From Flavobacteriaceae bacterium UBA3159 (GTDB lineage Bacteria; Bacteroidota; Bacteroidia; Flavobacteriales; Flavobacteriaceae), in assembly GCA_002364535.1 (NCBI GenBank), contig DEYL01000049.1, forward strand, positions 19,638 to 45,044: a stretch of DNA of 25,407 bases, read 5' to 3'. The notes beneath the pieces are model-generated. The model was not told the DNA's origin, did not search any database, and saw only the letters and a program-made list of their open reading frames with translations. The position numbers and the translations under genes were made by a program. Shown here in pieces: positions 15,310 through 24,326 of the stretch (positions within the stretch are counted from its first letter, which is position 1; every line of letters begins with the position of its first letter).

Positions 15310-16899
15310 ATGATACAATCCTACAAACGAAAATTTAAAACGGAGGAAAAATATGACACCATTGTCATTGGCTCTGGTATTGGCGGACTGACCGCCGCCG
15401 CTTTTTTATCTAAAGAAGGCCAAAAAGTTTTGGTGTTGGAACGACACTATACGGCAGGGGGGTTTACCCACATTTTTAAGCGAAACGGCTATGAATGGGA
15501 TGTAGGGATCCATTATATCGGGGAGGTACAACGCCCTAATAGTGCCATCAGAAGAATGTTTGATTACATCAGCGACGGAAAACTTCAATGGGCCGATATG
15601 GGACGGGTCTATGACCGGATTATCATTGGTAAAGAAGAATACGAATTCGTCAAAGGAGTCGAAAATTTTAAAGAAAATATGATCGGCTATTTTCCAAAAG
15701 AAAAAAATGCCATCAACCAATATGTAGATTTGATTTTTGCTGTAGTAAAAACAATGGGATCCTATTACAGTTCAAAAGCACTTCCTCCTTTTCTCTCTCG
15801 CTTGTTGGGGGGTAAAATGAGAAAAAAATATTTGGAATTTGCAAGCAAAACAACCGATGAAGTATTGCGATCGATCACCCAAAATGAATCCCTTATAAAA
15901 GTCCTTACGGGACAATACGGAGATTATGGCTTACCACCCAAACAGAGCAGTTTTGCCATGCACGCAACCGTGGTAAGGCATTATTTTAATGGAGGCAGTT
16001 TTCCTGTAGGCGGATCTTCACAAATTGTCCAAACCATAGATCCGGTTATCGAAAAGGTCTGCGGTACGATTTTGATCAATGCTGAAGTGGACAAAATCCT
16101 GATAAAAAAAAACAAAGTCATAGGGGTGCAAATGAAAGATGGCAGAAAGTTTTATGCAAAAAATGTGGTAAGTAGTACGGGAATTTTTAATACCTACGAA
16201 AAGCTCATTCCTCCAGCCGTTGTTAAAAAATATAAAATGCACGAGCAACTCAAAAAGGTCAACCCGTCTGTGGCTCATGCCTGCTTATACATTGGATTAA
16301 AAGGAAGTCCCCAAGCACTGCAACTGCCCAAAAATAATCTGTGGATCTATCCTGAAAAGGGAGATCACGACAGTATTGTTGCCAACTATCTCAAAGACCC
16401 TCAAGCTCCTTTTCCCGTGGTATATATTTCTTTTCCTAGTGCCAAAGACCCCAGTTGGACTGATCGCTATCCCGACCGCAGTACCATTGACATCATTACC
16501 CTTTTACCCTTCGATTTGGTCAAACAATGGGAAGGGACCCAATGGAAGAAAAGGGGAAAAGATTATGAACAGTTAAAAATAGAAATGTCAGATAGATTGT
16601 TGGAAATATTATATCAACAGCTGCCCCATCTCAAGGGTAAAGTAGATCATCAAGAGCTTTCTACACCCCTTACAACACAGAACTTTGTTAACTATAAAGA
16701 AGGTGAGATTTACGGTATCGATCATACCCCCGAACGATTTAAACAAAAGTTTCTGGAACCCCGAACACCCATCAAAAATTTCTATCTAACCGGTCAAGAT
16801 ATCGTATCAGCAGGTATTGGTGGGGCAATGTTTTCGGGCGTGGTTACCGCCTCAGCAATACAAGGAAAAAATTTGGTCAAAAAGATTTACAAAAACTAA
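15310..16899 (+). CDS. FAD-dependent oxidoreductase of the RetSat/CrtI family
   Basis: A flavoprotein related to phytoene desaturases (CrtI) and all-trans-retinol 13,14-reductase (RetSat), acting on isoprenoid or polyene double bonds. The 529 residues start with a short leader, then the Rossmann FAD-binding motif VIGSGIGGLTAAAFLSKEG and LERHYTAGGFTHIFKRNGYEWDVG. The C-terminal FAD-contact segment is LTGQDIVSAGIGGAMFSGVV. No signal peptide is seen. The order of features and the GIHYIGE segment fit RetSat-like proteins better than CrtI, but the substrate is unknown. It follows the GH20 gene by 39 bases with no obvious functional tie. It ends 3 bases before the convergent GapN-like gene's stop, leaving no room for a separate terminator. 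Confidence 0.85.
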   Translation: MIQSYKRKFKTEEKYDTIVIGSGIGGLTAAAFLSKEGQKVLVLERHYTAGGFTHIFKRNGYEWDVGIHYIGEVQRPNSAIRRMFDYISDGKLQWADMGRVYDRIIIGKEEYEFVKGVENFKENMIGYFPKEKNAINQYVDLIFAVVKTMGSYYSSKALPPFLSRLLGGKMRKKYLEFASKTTDEVLRSITQNESLIKVLTGQYGDYGLPPKQSSFAMHATVVRHYFNGGSFPVGGSSQIVQTIDPVIEKVCGTILINAEVDKILIKKNKVIGVQMKDGRKFYAKNVVSSTGIFNTYEKLIPPAVVKKYKMHEQLKKVNPSVAHACLYIGLKGSPQALQLPKNNLWIYPEKGDHDSIVANYLKDPQAPFPVVYISFPSAKDPSWTDRYPDRSTIDIITLLPFDLVKQWEGTQWKKRGKDYEQLKIEMSDRLLEILYQQLPHLKGKVDHQELSTPLTTQNFVNYKEGEIYGIDHTPERFKQKFLEPRTPIKNFYLTGQDIVSAGIGGAMFSGVVTASAIQGKNLVKKIYKN

Positions 16900-16902
16900 G
16901 TG

Positions 16903-18531
16903 CTATAGTATGTAATCAGAGGAAACAAAGTTGGACTCATTGGAGTTCAATAAGCTTTCCAGAATTTCATTGTTGTAGGGATTGTCTTTGGAAGCAACAA
17001 AAGTTCTGATCGAAAAAGACCTTAATGCATCAAATACACTCAAGGTGCTTACTGCAGAGTTTTTTCTGCCGGTAAATGGATAGACGTCCGGTCCTCTTTG
17101 ACATGCACTATTTAGGTTAACACGGCAAACCAGATTGGCCAATATATCGATGAGCGGTCCAATTTTTCGAACATCTCTTCCAAACAGGCTGACCTGCTGA
17201 CCATAATCAGAGGCCGCCATGGCGTCCAAAGGCTCATTGATGTCTTTATAGGGAATGATAGGAATGACAGGGCCAAATTGTTCCTCGTGGTAGAGATTCA
17301 TGGAATTATCAACGGGATACATCACCGCGGGATAAGTATAATTCACTGACATCTGACCTCCCTTTTTATTGATGACATTCGCCCCTTTGGAGGTAGCATC
17401 CTCAATTAGGTCTTTGATGTATTGTGGCTTGTTGGGCTCCGGTAGGGGCGTCAAGAACACATTTTTTTCCCATGGCAGACCGAACTTTAAATCATCTACC
17501 GCTTCAGAAAACTTTTTGTTGAATTGATCAATGATGGACTCATGAACATACAATACCTTGAGGGCCGTACAACGTTGTCCGTTGTAGGACAATGTTCCGG
17601 AAATACATTCTTTTACAGTATGATCGAGATCAGCATCGGGTAAAATGACACCCGGATTTTTCGCTTCCAACCCCAACACCAGTCGCAGTCTGTTTTTGTT
17701 GGGGTGCTCGTCTTGTAATGCCACCGCAGAAGAACTATGACCAATCAAGGCTAATACGTCAACATGTCCTGTTTTCATGATGGGTTGTGCAATTTTTCTA
17801 CCACGACCAAAGAGAATGTTTACCACACCGGGAGGAAAACATTCTTTAAACGCTTGTAGCAAAGGGGTAATTAAAAGTACTCCGTGCTTGGCAGGTTTAA
17901 ATACTGCTGTATTCCCCATCACAATAGCGGGAATCAACAAACAAAAGGTTTCGTTCAGGGGGTAATTGTAGGGCCCTAAACACAGGACAACGCCCAGTGG
18001 ACTTCTTCTGATGTGTGCATGGATGCTGCCTTCTTTTTCAAACTTGGCACTTTTTTGGTCTAACTTTTTGTAGGCCTCAACAGTATCGTATATATAATCT
18101 ACCGTCCGGTCGAACTCTTTTTCAGAGTCATTAAGTGTTTTACCAATTTCCCACATCAACAATTTGACTACCTCATCACGGTGGTTCTTCATTTTGTCGG
18201 CAAAACGTTGAAGACAATTCAACCGCTCTCTTACCCGCATGGTAGGCCATTGGCCTTTGCCTCTGTCGAAAGCTTTCTTGGCAGATTCTAGTGCTTCTAG
18301 TGCAGGTTCAGATTCCATATCGGGGACAGAACCCAAAAGGGTAGGAACCATTTCATCATTTTCATTTTCAGTTCTGATGGTGGAATAAACATCTGCCATA
18401 TTGCCATTCCAGGTTTTCAATGCTCCATCAATAAGGTATTGATTGAAGTTGGTCACTTGCGGCCGATAGGCTTCTGGGATGTCACTGATTTTAAGAGATT
18501 TAATGCCGGGTTGGGTCAAAACATTACTCAT
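16903..18531 (-). CDS. GapN-like NADP-dependent aldehyde dehydrogenase with displaced catalytic Glu
   Basis: Probably a non-phosphorylating glyceraldehyde-3-phosphate dehydrogenase, which oxidises G3P to 3-phosphoglycerate with NADP. The 542 residues show PYNYPLNE (N189), the nucleophile C321 in NGQRCTA, and the C-terminal QRGPDVYPF block typical of GapN. The usual ELGGK motif is changed to GLEAKNP: Gly287 occupies the catalytic-Glu position (34 residues before the Cys, as in ALDH2 and S. mutans GapN), while E289 lies two residues later. I believe a subfamily of long GapN-like proteins shares this change, but I cannot check. It has its own -7 box at 18561-18568 and lies downstream of ilvC, where flavobacteria often have ilvA. 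Substrate assignment is moderately sure. Confidence 0.82.
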   Translation of the reverse strand: MSNVLTQPGIKSLKISDIPEAYRPQVTNFNQYLIDGALKTWNGNMADVYSTIRTENENDEMVPTLLGSVPDMESEPALEALESAKKAFDRGKGQWPTMRVRERLNCLQRFADKMKNHRDEVVKLLMWEIGKTLNDSEKEFDRTVDYIYDTVEAYKKLDQKSAKFEKEGSIHAHIRRSPLGVVLCLGPYNYPLNETFCLLIPAIVMGNTAVFKPAKHGVLLITPLLQAFKECFPPGVVNILFGRGRKIAQPIMKTGHVDVLALIGHSSSAVALQDEHPNKNRLRLVLGLEAKNPGVILPDADLDHTVKECISGTLSYNGQRCTALKVLYVHESIIDQFNKKFSEAVDDLKFGLPWEKNVFLTPLPEPNKPQYIKDLIEDATSKGANVINKKGGQMSVNYTYPAVMYPVDNSMNLYHEEQFGPVIPIIPYKDINEPLDAMAASDYGQQVSLFGRDVRKIGPLIDILANLVCRVNLNSACQRGPDVYPFTGRKNSAVSTLSVFDALRSFSIRTFVASKDNPYNNEILESLLNSNESNFVSSDYIL

Positions 18532-18554
18532 TATTGTGGTTTTGTTTTATTTTT

Positions 18555-18571
18555 GTTAAACAAAGTTAAAC
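18555..18571 (-). promoter_or_regulatory. -7 box within a GTTAAAC direct repeat, promoter of the GapN-like gene
   Basis: The minus strand reads TAACTTTG at 18568-18561, an exact TAnnTTTG match about 30 bases before the ATG at 18531. On the plus strand the site sits in gttaaac-aaa-gttaaac (18555-18571), a 7-base direct repeat with a 3-base spacer that overlaps the -7 box. The -33 element is weak: a CTTG lies about 15 bases upstream, closer than usual. The repeat could be an operator, but this is inferred from position only. Confidence 0.5.
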
Positions 18572-18670
18572 ATTTTTTTGCATCAAGAGTAAGGAAATGA
18601 ACTTCCAGCTAACCCTTAACTAAAAATTAACTTTAAATGGATTTGAAAATAGGAGGATTTCAGTTGCTTG

Positions 18671-20146
18671 TTAAACGATCTTCTTCATTTCAGTCATGGA
18701 CTCCCTCAAATCATATCCGATGATCTCGACTGGATGAAAACGAATGATTTCATTGACGTCGATCAATTGACGATTGTCTACACCATTACCTTTCCCTTCA
18801 GCAAAAGCTTTTCCAATAACATCGGTATCAATGTCTTTCATAAAATTAACTAGCAAAGGTTTGGCAGCGTGATCAAAAAGATAACAACCATACTCGGCTG
18901 TATCTGAGATGACACGGTTCATTTCAAATAATTTCTTTCTGGCGATGGTATTGGCGATTAAGGGTGTTTCGTGAAGTGATTCGTAATAAGCAGATTCTTC
19001 TTTGACGCCTGAGGCCACCATGGTGTCAAAGGCCAATTCTACTCCTGCTCGAACAAAAGCAACCATCAAAACTCCGTGATCAAAATATTCTTGATCAGAA
19101 ATTTCTTGATCGGTAATGGTGGTTTTTTCAAAAGCTGTTTCGCCTGTAGCAGCTCTCCATTGCAAAAGATTTTTGTCGTCATTTGCCCAATCCTCCATCA
19201 TGGTTTTAGAAAAATGACCGGACATAATATCGTCCATATGCTTTTGGAACAATGGTGTAAGGATTTCTTTTAAGGATTCGGAAAGCTCGAAAGCTTTAAT
19301 TTTTGCCGGATTGGAAAGACGGTCCATCATATTGGTGATCCCACCATGTTTGAGTGCTTCGGTGATGGTTTCCCAACCATATTGGATCAATTTGGCGGCA
19401 TAGGCAGGGTCGATACCTTTTTCAACCATTTTATCAAAGCTGAGAATGGAACCGGTTTGCAATACCCCACAGAGTATGGTTTGCTCTCCCATAAGGTCAG
19501 ACTTAACCTCAGCGACAAAAGAGGACTCTAGAACACCAGCACGGTGCCCTCCTGTTGCTACGGCATAGGCTTTGGCATAATCCAGGCCGTGAGCGTGAGG
19601 GTCATTTTCAGGGTGAATAGCAATCAATGTCGGTACACCAAATCCTCTCAAAAATTCTTCTCTAACCTCGGATCCGGGACATTTAGGTGCTACCATGATC
19701 ACAGTCAAATCTTTTCGGATGGTCATCCCCTCCTCTACAATGTTAAAACCGTGAGAATAAGAAAGAGTAGCCCCTTTTTTCATCAAAGGCACTATGGCTT
19801 CGATAACAGAGCTATGATTTTTGTCGGGGGTCAAATTGATGACCACATCGGCAGTGGGAATCATGTCTTCGTAGTTTCCAACGTTAAAATTATTGTCAAC
19901 AGCATTTTGAAATGAAGCTCTCTTTTGATCGATAGCACCTTTACGCAAGGTGTAGCTTATGTCCAAGCCTGAGTCGCGCATATTGAGACCTTGGTTGAGC
20001 CCTTGAGCACCACATCCTACGATGACGATTTTTTTCCCTTTAAGCGCATCAACGCCTTGGTCAAACTCTGACTGATCCATAAAGCGGCATTGCCCCAGTT
20101 GATCTAATTTTTGTGCTAATGAAAGTTGATTGAAATAGTTGGCCAT
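18671..20146 (-). CDS. ilvC: Ketol-acid reductoisomerase, class II (long form)
   Basis: Mg- and NADPH-dependent isomeroreductase converting 2-acetolactate and 2-aceto-2-hydroxybutyrate to the dihydroxy acids of valine and isoleucine synthesis. The 491 residues match the long class II enzyme of E. coli rather than the roughly 330-residue class I. The nucleotide loop VGCGAQGLNQGLNMRDSG is followed by SYTLRKGAIDQKRAS; R68, R76 and S78 fall at the E. coli NADPH-phosphate positions, predicting NADPH use. The duplicated C-terminal knotted domain is present. The gene starts 18 bases after ilvN. The 139-base gap downstream holds the promoter of the GapN-like gene, and no ilvA follows. Confidence 0.97.
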   Translation of the reverse strand: MANYFNQLSLAQKLDQLGQCRFMDQSEFDQGVDALKGKKIVIVGCGAQGLNQGLNMRDSGLDISYTLRKGAIDQKRASFQNAVDNNFNVGNYEDMIPTADVVINLTPDKNHSSVIEAIVPLMKKGATLSYSHGFNIVEEGMTIRKDLTVIMVAPKCPGSEVREEFLRGFGVPTLIAIHPENDPHAHGLDYAKAYAVATGGHRAGVLESSFVAEVKSDLMGEQTILCGVLQTGSILSFDKMVEKGIDPAYAAKLIQYGWETITEALKHGGITNMMDRLSNPAKIKAFELSESLKEILTPLFQKHMDDIMSGHFSKTMMEDWANDDKNLLQWRAATGETAFEKTTITDQEISDQEYFDHGVLMVAFVRAGVELAFDTMVASGVKEESAYYESLHETPLIANTIARKKLFEMNRVISDTAEYGCYLFDHAAKPLLVNFMKDIDTDVIGKAFAEGKGNGVDNRQLIDVNEIIRFHPVEIIGYDLRESMTEMKKIV

Positions 20147-20164
20147 TATAATGATGAATTTATA

Positions 20165-20692
20165 TTAATTATCTGATTTAAATTTTTTAATTATTTCACT
20201 GATTCCCATTTTTGATTTGGTGATTGAAATTCGTCCAGATCGAACAAATTGAAGCAAACCAAAGGGGGCAAGGTCTTGATACAAACGATCGGTTTCTTTT
20301 CGGAATCCTGTTTTTTCTATGACAAAATACTCGGGAGAAACGGTTACGATGTTGGCGTGACTTTCTTTGATGATATTTTGAATGTGCCGCTCTTCAAATA
20401 AAGCGCTGGATTTTACTTTATAGAGTGCACTTTCTTGAAAAATGGTTTCCTCATCGGTGTGATAAAAAGCCCTGATCACATCGACCTGCTTTTCAATTTG
20501 CTTGATGAGTTTTTTTACATTATCCTCCGGAACTTTAACGATGATGATGAATCTGAAAACGTCTTTGATTTCGGACTGTGAAGTTGTCAAACTTTCAATA
20601 TTAATGTGACGTTTTAAAAAAATAGCAGAAATGCGATTCAGCAATCCTACGTTGTTTTCGGAGTAAATCGAAATGGTAAATGTTTTATCCAT
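20165..20692 (-). CDS. ilvN: Acetolactate synthase regulatory (small) subunit
   Basis: Binds the IlvB catalytic subunit, raises its activity and gives valine feedback. The 175 residues contain an N-terminal ACT domain (about 4-80, FTISIYSENNVGLLNRISAIFLKR with the NIESLTTSQSE segment) and the ALS small-subunit C-terminal domain (about 85-160, ending near RSGRISI). The length is typical of the IlvH/IlvN type. It lies 11 bases after ilvB and 18 bases before ilvC on the same strand, so it is co-transcribed. Whether it senses valine cannot be read directly, but the effector region (NVGLLNRI) is of the standard type. Confidence 0.94.
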   Translation of the reverse strand: MDKTFTISIYSENNVGLLNRISAIFLKRHINIESLTTSQSEIKDVFRFIIIVKVPEDNVKKLIKQIEKQVDVIRAFYHTDEETIFQESALYKVKSSALFEERHIQNIIKESHANIVTVSPEYFVIEKTGFRKETDRLYQDLAPFGLLQFVRSGRISITKSKMGISEIIKKFKSDN

Positions 20693-20703
20693 TATTGCTT
20701 CAT

Positions 20704-22437
20704 TTATTTAAGTCGTATGTCAGAGACTGAAGCTCCGGTTGGGATCATGGGAAATACATTGTCTTCTTTTTCGACACATACCTCAAGGAAGTAGGGCTTA
20801 TCGGAGGCAATCATTTCGGCTACTGCAGCATCAAGATTTTCTCTTTTATCTACTTTTTTGGCATCCAAATAATAACCTTTTGCTATAGCAACAAAGTCGG
20901 GATTTACCATTTCGGTTGAGGCATATCTTTTGTCAAAAAACAATTGCTGCCATTGTCTTACCATTCCCAAAAACTCATTGTTGAGAACAACAATTTTTAC
21001 AGCGGCTTGAGTTTGGAAAATAGTTCCCAATTCTTGTATGGTCATTTGGTATCCTCCATCGCCGATCACAGCAACTACTTCTCTCTCTGGAGCTCCCATT
21101 TTAGCACCTAGAGCAGCGGGAAGGGCAAAGCCCATGGTTCCCAGTCCACCTGAAGTAACATTACTTCTTGAACGAACAAAATCTGTATATCTACAAGCTA
21201 CCATTTGGTGTTGGCCGACATCGGTTACTAAAACAGCATCCCCCTGGGTATGTTTGTTTATGGAAACGATGACTTCTCCCATGGTCAAACCATCTTTTTC
21301 TGGGCGCAGATCCTTGTCGATAACTTCCTTGACCTCCACTTTCATCAATTCATCAAAACGCCCCTTCCATTTATTGTGGGATTTTTTTTGAATTAGGGGA
21401 ATCAAAGCCTCTAAACTTTTTTTACAGTCCCCCAATACAGGAACATCAACTATTACATTTTTATTGATCTCAGCTGGATCAATTTCAAAATGTATGATTT
21501 TGGCCTGCTTGGCATAAGTATCCAAATTTCCGGTAACCCTATCGTCAAACCTCATACCTAACGCGATGAGCAGGTCGCATTCGTTAGTCAGCAAATTGGG
21601 GCCATAGTTACCGTGCATCCCCACCATACCCACATTGAGTGGATGGGCTGTGGGCAATGCGGAAAGTCCCAGTATAGTCCAGGCAGCAGGAATCCCGGAC
21701 TTTTCTACAAAGGCTTTGAATTCCTCCTCGGCACTCCCCAAAATAACACCTTGTCCCCAAATTATAAAAGGTTTTTTGGCCTTATTGATTAACTCAGCAG
21801 CTTTTGAAACCGCATGGGTGTCCATAGCAGAAAAAGGTTTATAACTTCTGACCCCAATACATTTTTGATATTTAAAATCCAAAGTTTCGAACTGAGCATT
21901 TTTTGTTATGTCGATCAAAACCGGACCAGGTCTGCCGGATCTGGCAATGTAAAAAGCCTTAGCAAAAATTTCGGGTATTTCAGAGGCATTGGTGATCTGA
22001 TAATTCCATTTGGTAACTGGGGTTGAAATCCCAATGATGTCGGTTTCTTGAAAAGCATCGGAACCCAAAAGATGAGACCCCACCTGACCTGTAATGCAAA
22101 CCATGGGTGTGGAATCGATTTGTGCATCGGCAATTCCGGTCACTAAATTGGTTGCTCCGGGACCAGATGTTGCAATGGCTACTCCCACCTTTCCTGAGGT
22201 TCTGGCATATCCTTGAGCGGCATGTGTAGCCCCTTGCTCATGGCGAGTCAATACATGATTCAATTCATCCTGAAACTTGTAAAGTTCATCATAAACGGGC
22301 ATAATCGCTCCACCGGGATAGCCGTAAATCAAGTCTACCCCTTCGGCCAAAAGACACCTTATTACGGCTTCTGCACCGGAAATTTTTTTGCTTAAGCTTT
22401 CTACCTCTTGCAAGGCGATTTGTTCTTTTGTTTTCAT
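20704..22437 (-). CDS. ilvB: Acetolactate synthase catalytic (large) subunit
   Basis: ThDP-dependent enzyme making 2-acetolactate from two pyruvates, or 2-aceto-2-hydroxybutyrate from pyruvate plus 2-ketobutyrate. The 577 residues include YGYPGGAIMPVYDEL, the catalytic E67 in RHEQGATHAA, a central FAD-binding-type domain (GMVGMHGNYGPN, RFDDRVTG), and the ThDP motif GDGGYQMTIQEL...NNEFLGMVRQWQ. This is the biosynthetic type rather than the catabolic AlsS type. It starts 4 bases after ilvD and is followed by ilvN. With a citramalate route, its 2-ketobutyrate substrate would come from LeuCD and LeuB. No fault seen. Confidence 0.96.
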   Translation of the reverse strand: MKTKEQIALQEVESLSKKISGAEAVIRCLLAEGVDLIYGYPGGAIMPVYDELYKFQDELNHVLTRHEQGATHAAQGYARTSGKVGVAIATSGPGATNLVTGIADAQIDSTPMVCITGQVGSHLLGSDAFQETDIIGISTPVTKWNYQITNASEIPEIFAKAFYIARSGRPGPVLIDITKNAQFETLDFKYQKCIGVRSYKPFSAMDTHAVSKAAELINKAKKPFIIWGQGVILGSAEEEFKAFVEKSGIPAAWTILGLSALPTAHPLNVGMVGMHGNYGPNLLTNECDLLIALGMRFDDRVTGNLDTYAKQAKIIHFEIDPAEINKNVIVDVPVLGDCKKSLEALIPLIQKKSHNKWKGRFDELMKVEVKEVIDKDLRPEKDGLTMGEVIVSINKHTQGDAVLVTDVGQHQMVACRYTDFVRSRSNVTSGGLGTMGFALPAALGAKMGAPEREVVAVIGDGGYQMTIQELGTIFQTQAAVKIVVLNNEFLGMVRQWQQLFFDKRYASTEMVNPDFVAIAKGYYLDAKKVDKRENLDAAVAEMIASDKPYFLEVCVEKEDNVFPMIPTGASVSDIRLK

Positions 22438-22441
22438 CTGA

Positions 22442-24115
22442 TTAATTATCGGTTACACAACCCTCCGAGGCTGTCGATACACTTTTTATGTATTTGTACA
22501 AAACTCCCTTCGAAAATTTGTAGGGAGGTTGTACCCAATTATTTTTTCTTTTTTCTATTTCTTGTTCGGATAATTCCACACTCAAGGTATTGGTTTCGGC
22601 ATCAATAGTGATGATGTCCCCATCTTGTAACAAACCGATGACCCCACCTTCTTGAGCCTCGGGTACAATATGTCCCACCACAAAACCGTGGGTTCCACCG
22701 GAAAATCTGCCGTCAGTGATCAAAGCAACCTCTTTCCCCAATCCAGCACCCATGATGGCTGCAGTTGGTTTGAGCATTTCCGGCATTCCCGGACCTCCTT
22801 TGGGCCCTTCGTATCGGATCACCACTACATCTCCTTTTTTAACTTTTCCGGCTCCTATTCCCGCGTTGGCGTCATATTCACCATCGAAAACTCGAGCAGG
22901 ACCGACAAATTTAAGTCCTTCTTTTCCTGTAATTTTTGCAACAGAACCTTCCGCTGCCAAATTCCCTTTTAATATTCTGATGTGTCCGGTGGGTTTGATT
23001 GGATTTTCTAGAGGTCGGATCAGGTCTTGCCCTTCTTTTAAACCATCTACATTGGCCAAATTTTCTGCCAAAGTTTTACCAGTAATAGTCTTACAGTCTC
23101 CGTGGAGCATATCGTTTTCGAGCATGAATTTGAGCACAGCAGGGATACCCCCAATGGCATGAAGATCCTTCATTAAGTATTTTCCACTGGGTTTAAGATC
23201 AGCCAAAAAGGGTGTTGTATCACTTATTTTTTGAAAATCGTCAATGGACAAATCTATATCAGCGGCGTGGGCAATGGCCAAAAAGTGTAATACAGCGTTC
23301 GTAGATCCTCCCAAAACGGCGATAAGTCGCAAGGCGTTTTGAAGCGATTTTTTGGTAATAATATCCAAGGGTTTTAAGTCCTTTTCGATCAGTTGCCTCA
23401 TCGCCAAACCTACGGCTTTACAATCTTCTATTTTTTCTTGACTTACGGCAGGATTAGAGGAACTGTAAGGCAATGACATGCCCAAAGCTTCAATGGCCGA
23501 GGCCATGGTATTGGCCGTGTACATTCCTCCGCAGGCTCCCGCACCGGGACAGGCATTACGGATCACCTTTTTGTATTCGTTCTCGTCTATTTTTCCGGCT
23601 ACTTTTTCACCCCAGGCTTCAAATGCGGAAACCACGTCCAATTCTTTGTCTCTGACACAACCCGAGGCAATGGTTCCCCCATATACCAAAATAGCGGGGC
23701 GGTTGAGTCGCAACATCCCCATCAAGGCTCCAGGCATATTTTTGTCACAGCCTACTACCGTTACCACACCATCATAGGACATAGCTTGTACTACAGTCTC
23801 AACTGAGTCGGCGATCACATCTCTTGAAGGTAAAGAAAAACGCATCCCAGGGGTTCCCATAGAAATTCCATCACTTACTCCAATGGTATTGAAAATCAAA
23901 CCCAACATGTGGTGGGGTGCAATGCCCTTTTTGACGTGCAACGACAGATTATTGAGGTGCATGTTGCAGGGGTTGCCTTCGTAGCCTGTACTGGCGACGC
24001 CAATCAATGGTTTTTCAAAATCCTCATCGGTCATACCGATGGCGTGAAGCATAGCTTGAGCCGCGGGTTGCGTGGGATCTTGTGTTACACGTTGACTGTA
24101 TTTATTAAGTGGCAT
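22442..24115 (-). CDS. ilvD: Dihydroxy-acid dehydratase
   Basis: Iron-sulfur enzyme that dehydrates the dihydroxy acids to 2-ketoisovalerate and 2-keto-3-methylvalerate. The 557 residues match the shorter IlvD/Edd family length. Cluster ligands are apparent at C50 (GNPCNMH), C123 (VVGCDKNMPG) and C195 (GAGACGGMYTANTM). The C-terminal half has TDGRFSGGTHGFVVGHI. First gene of the ilvD-ilvB-ilvN-ilvC run, so the promoter should lie in the 211-base gap before 24115, which holds a perfect palindrome at 24221-24238. I found no clear TAnnTTTG box (best: TTAATTTG, one mismatch) and no leader peptide rich in branched-chain codons. Confidence 0.96.
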   Translation of the reverse strand: MPLNKYSQRVTQDPTQPAAQAMLHAIGMTDEDFEKPLIGVASTGYEGNPCNMHLNNLSLHVKKGIAPHHMLGLIFNTIGVSDGISMGTPGMRFSLPSRDVIADSVETVVQAMSYDGVVTVVGCDKNMPGALMGMLRLNRPAILVYGGTIASGCVRDKELDVVSAFEAWGEKVAGKIDENEYKKVIRNACPGAGACGGMYTANTMASAIEALGMSLPYSSSNPAVSQEKIEDCKAVGLAMRQLIEKDLKPLDIITKKSLQNALRLIAVLGGSTNAVLHFLAIAHAADIDLSIDDFQKISDTTPFLADLKPSGKYLMKDLHAIGGIPAVLKFMLENDMLHGDCKTITGKTLAENLANVDGLKEGQDLIRPLENPIKPTGHIRILKGNLAAEGSVAKITGKEGLKFVGPARVFDGEYDANAGIGAGKVKKGDVVVIRYEGPKGGPGMPEMLKPTAAIMGAGLGKEVALITDGRFSGGTHGFVVGHIVPEAQEGGVIGLLQDGDIITIDAETNTLSVELSEQEIEKRKNNWVQPPYKFSKGVLYKYIKSVSTASEGCVTDN

Positions 24116-24220
24116 ATTACGAATTTGATGCTAATTTAATGGCTGGCAACCTTTAGCCGTGATTTTTCAATTATTTTAAATTATACCCAAATTAATTTAA
24201 ATCAATATAATTATCTGATT

Positions 24221-24238
24221 ATCAATTATTTAATTGAT
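24221..24238. promoter_or_regulatory. Perfect palindrome in the ilvD/aldehyde dehydrogenase divergent promoter region
   Basis: atcaatta-tt-taattgat: two 8-base arms with a 2-base spacer. It lies about 106 bases upstream of ilvD and 89 bases upstream of the divergent dehydrogenase gene, where an operator would be expected. All arm bases except one C/G pair are A/T in an A/T-rich region, so chance is a real possibility. Confidence 0.3.
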
Positions 24239-24326
24239 GTTTAATAATACATTCAAACCAATAAAAAATAAAAAGAAATCTATTTGAGTTATATTTATAA
24301 AATACAAGCCCCAAAAATACCAAACA

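Noticed and set aside
22716..23162. 148-codon open frame on the plus strand inside ilvD
   Set aside because: Antisense shadow of the conserved ilvD coding sequence; Pro/Ser-rich low-complexity translation.
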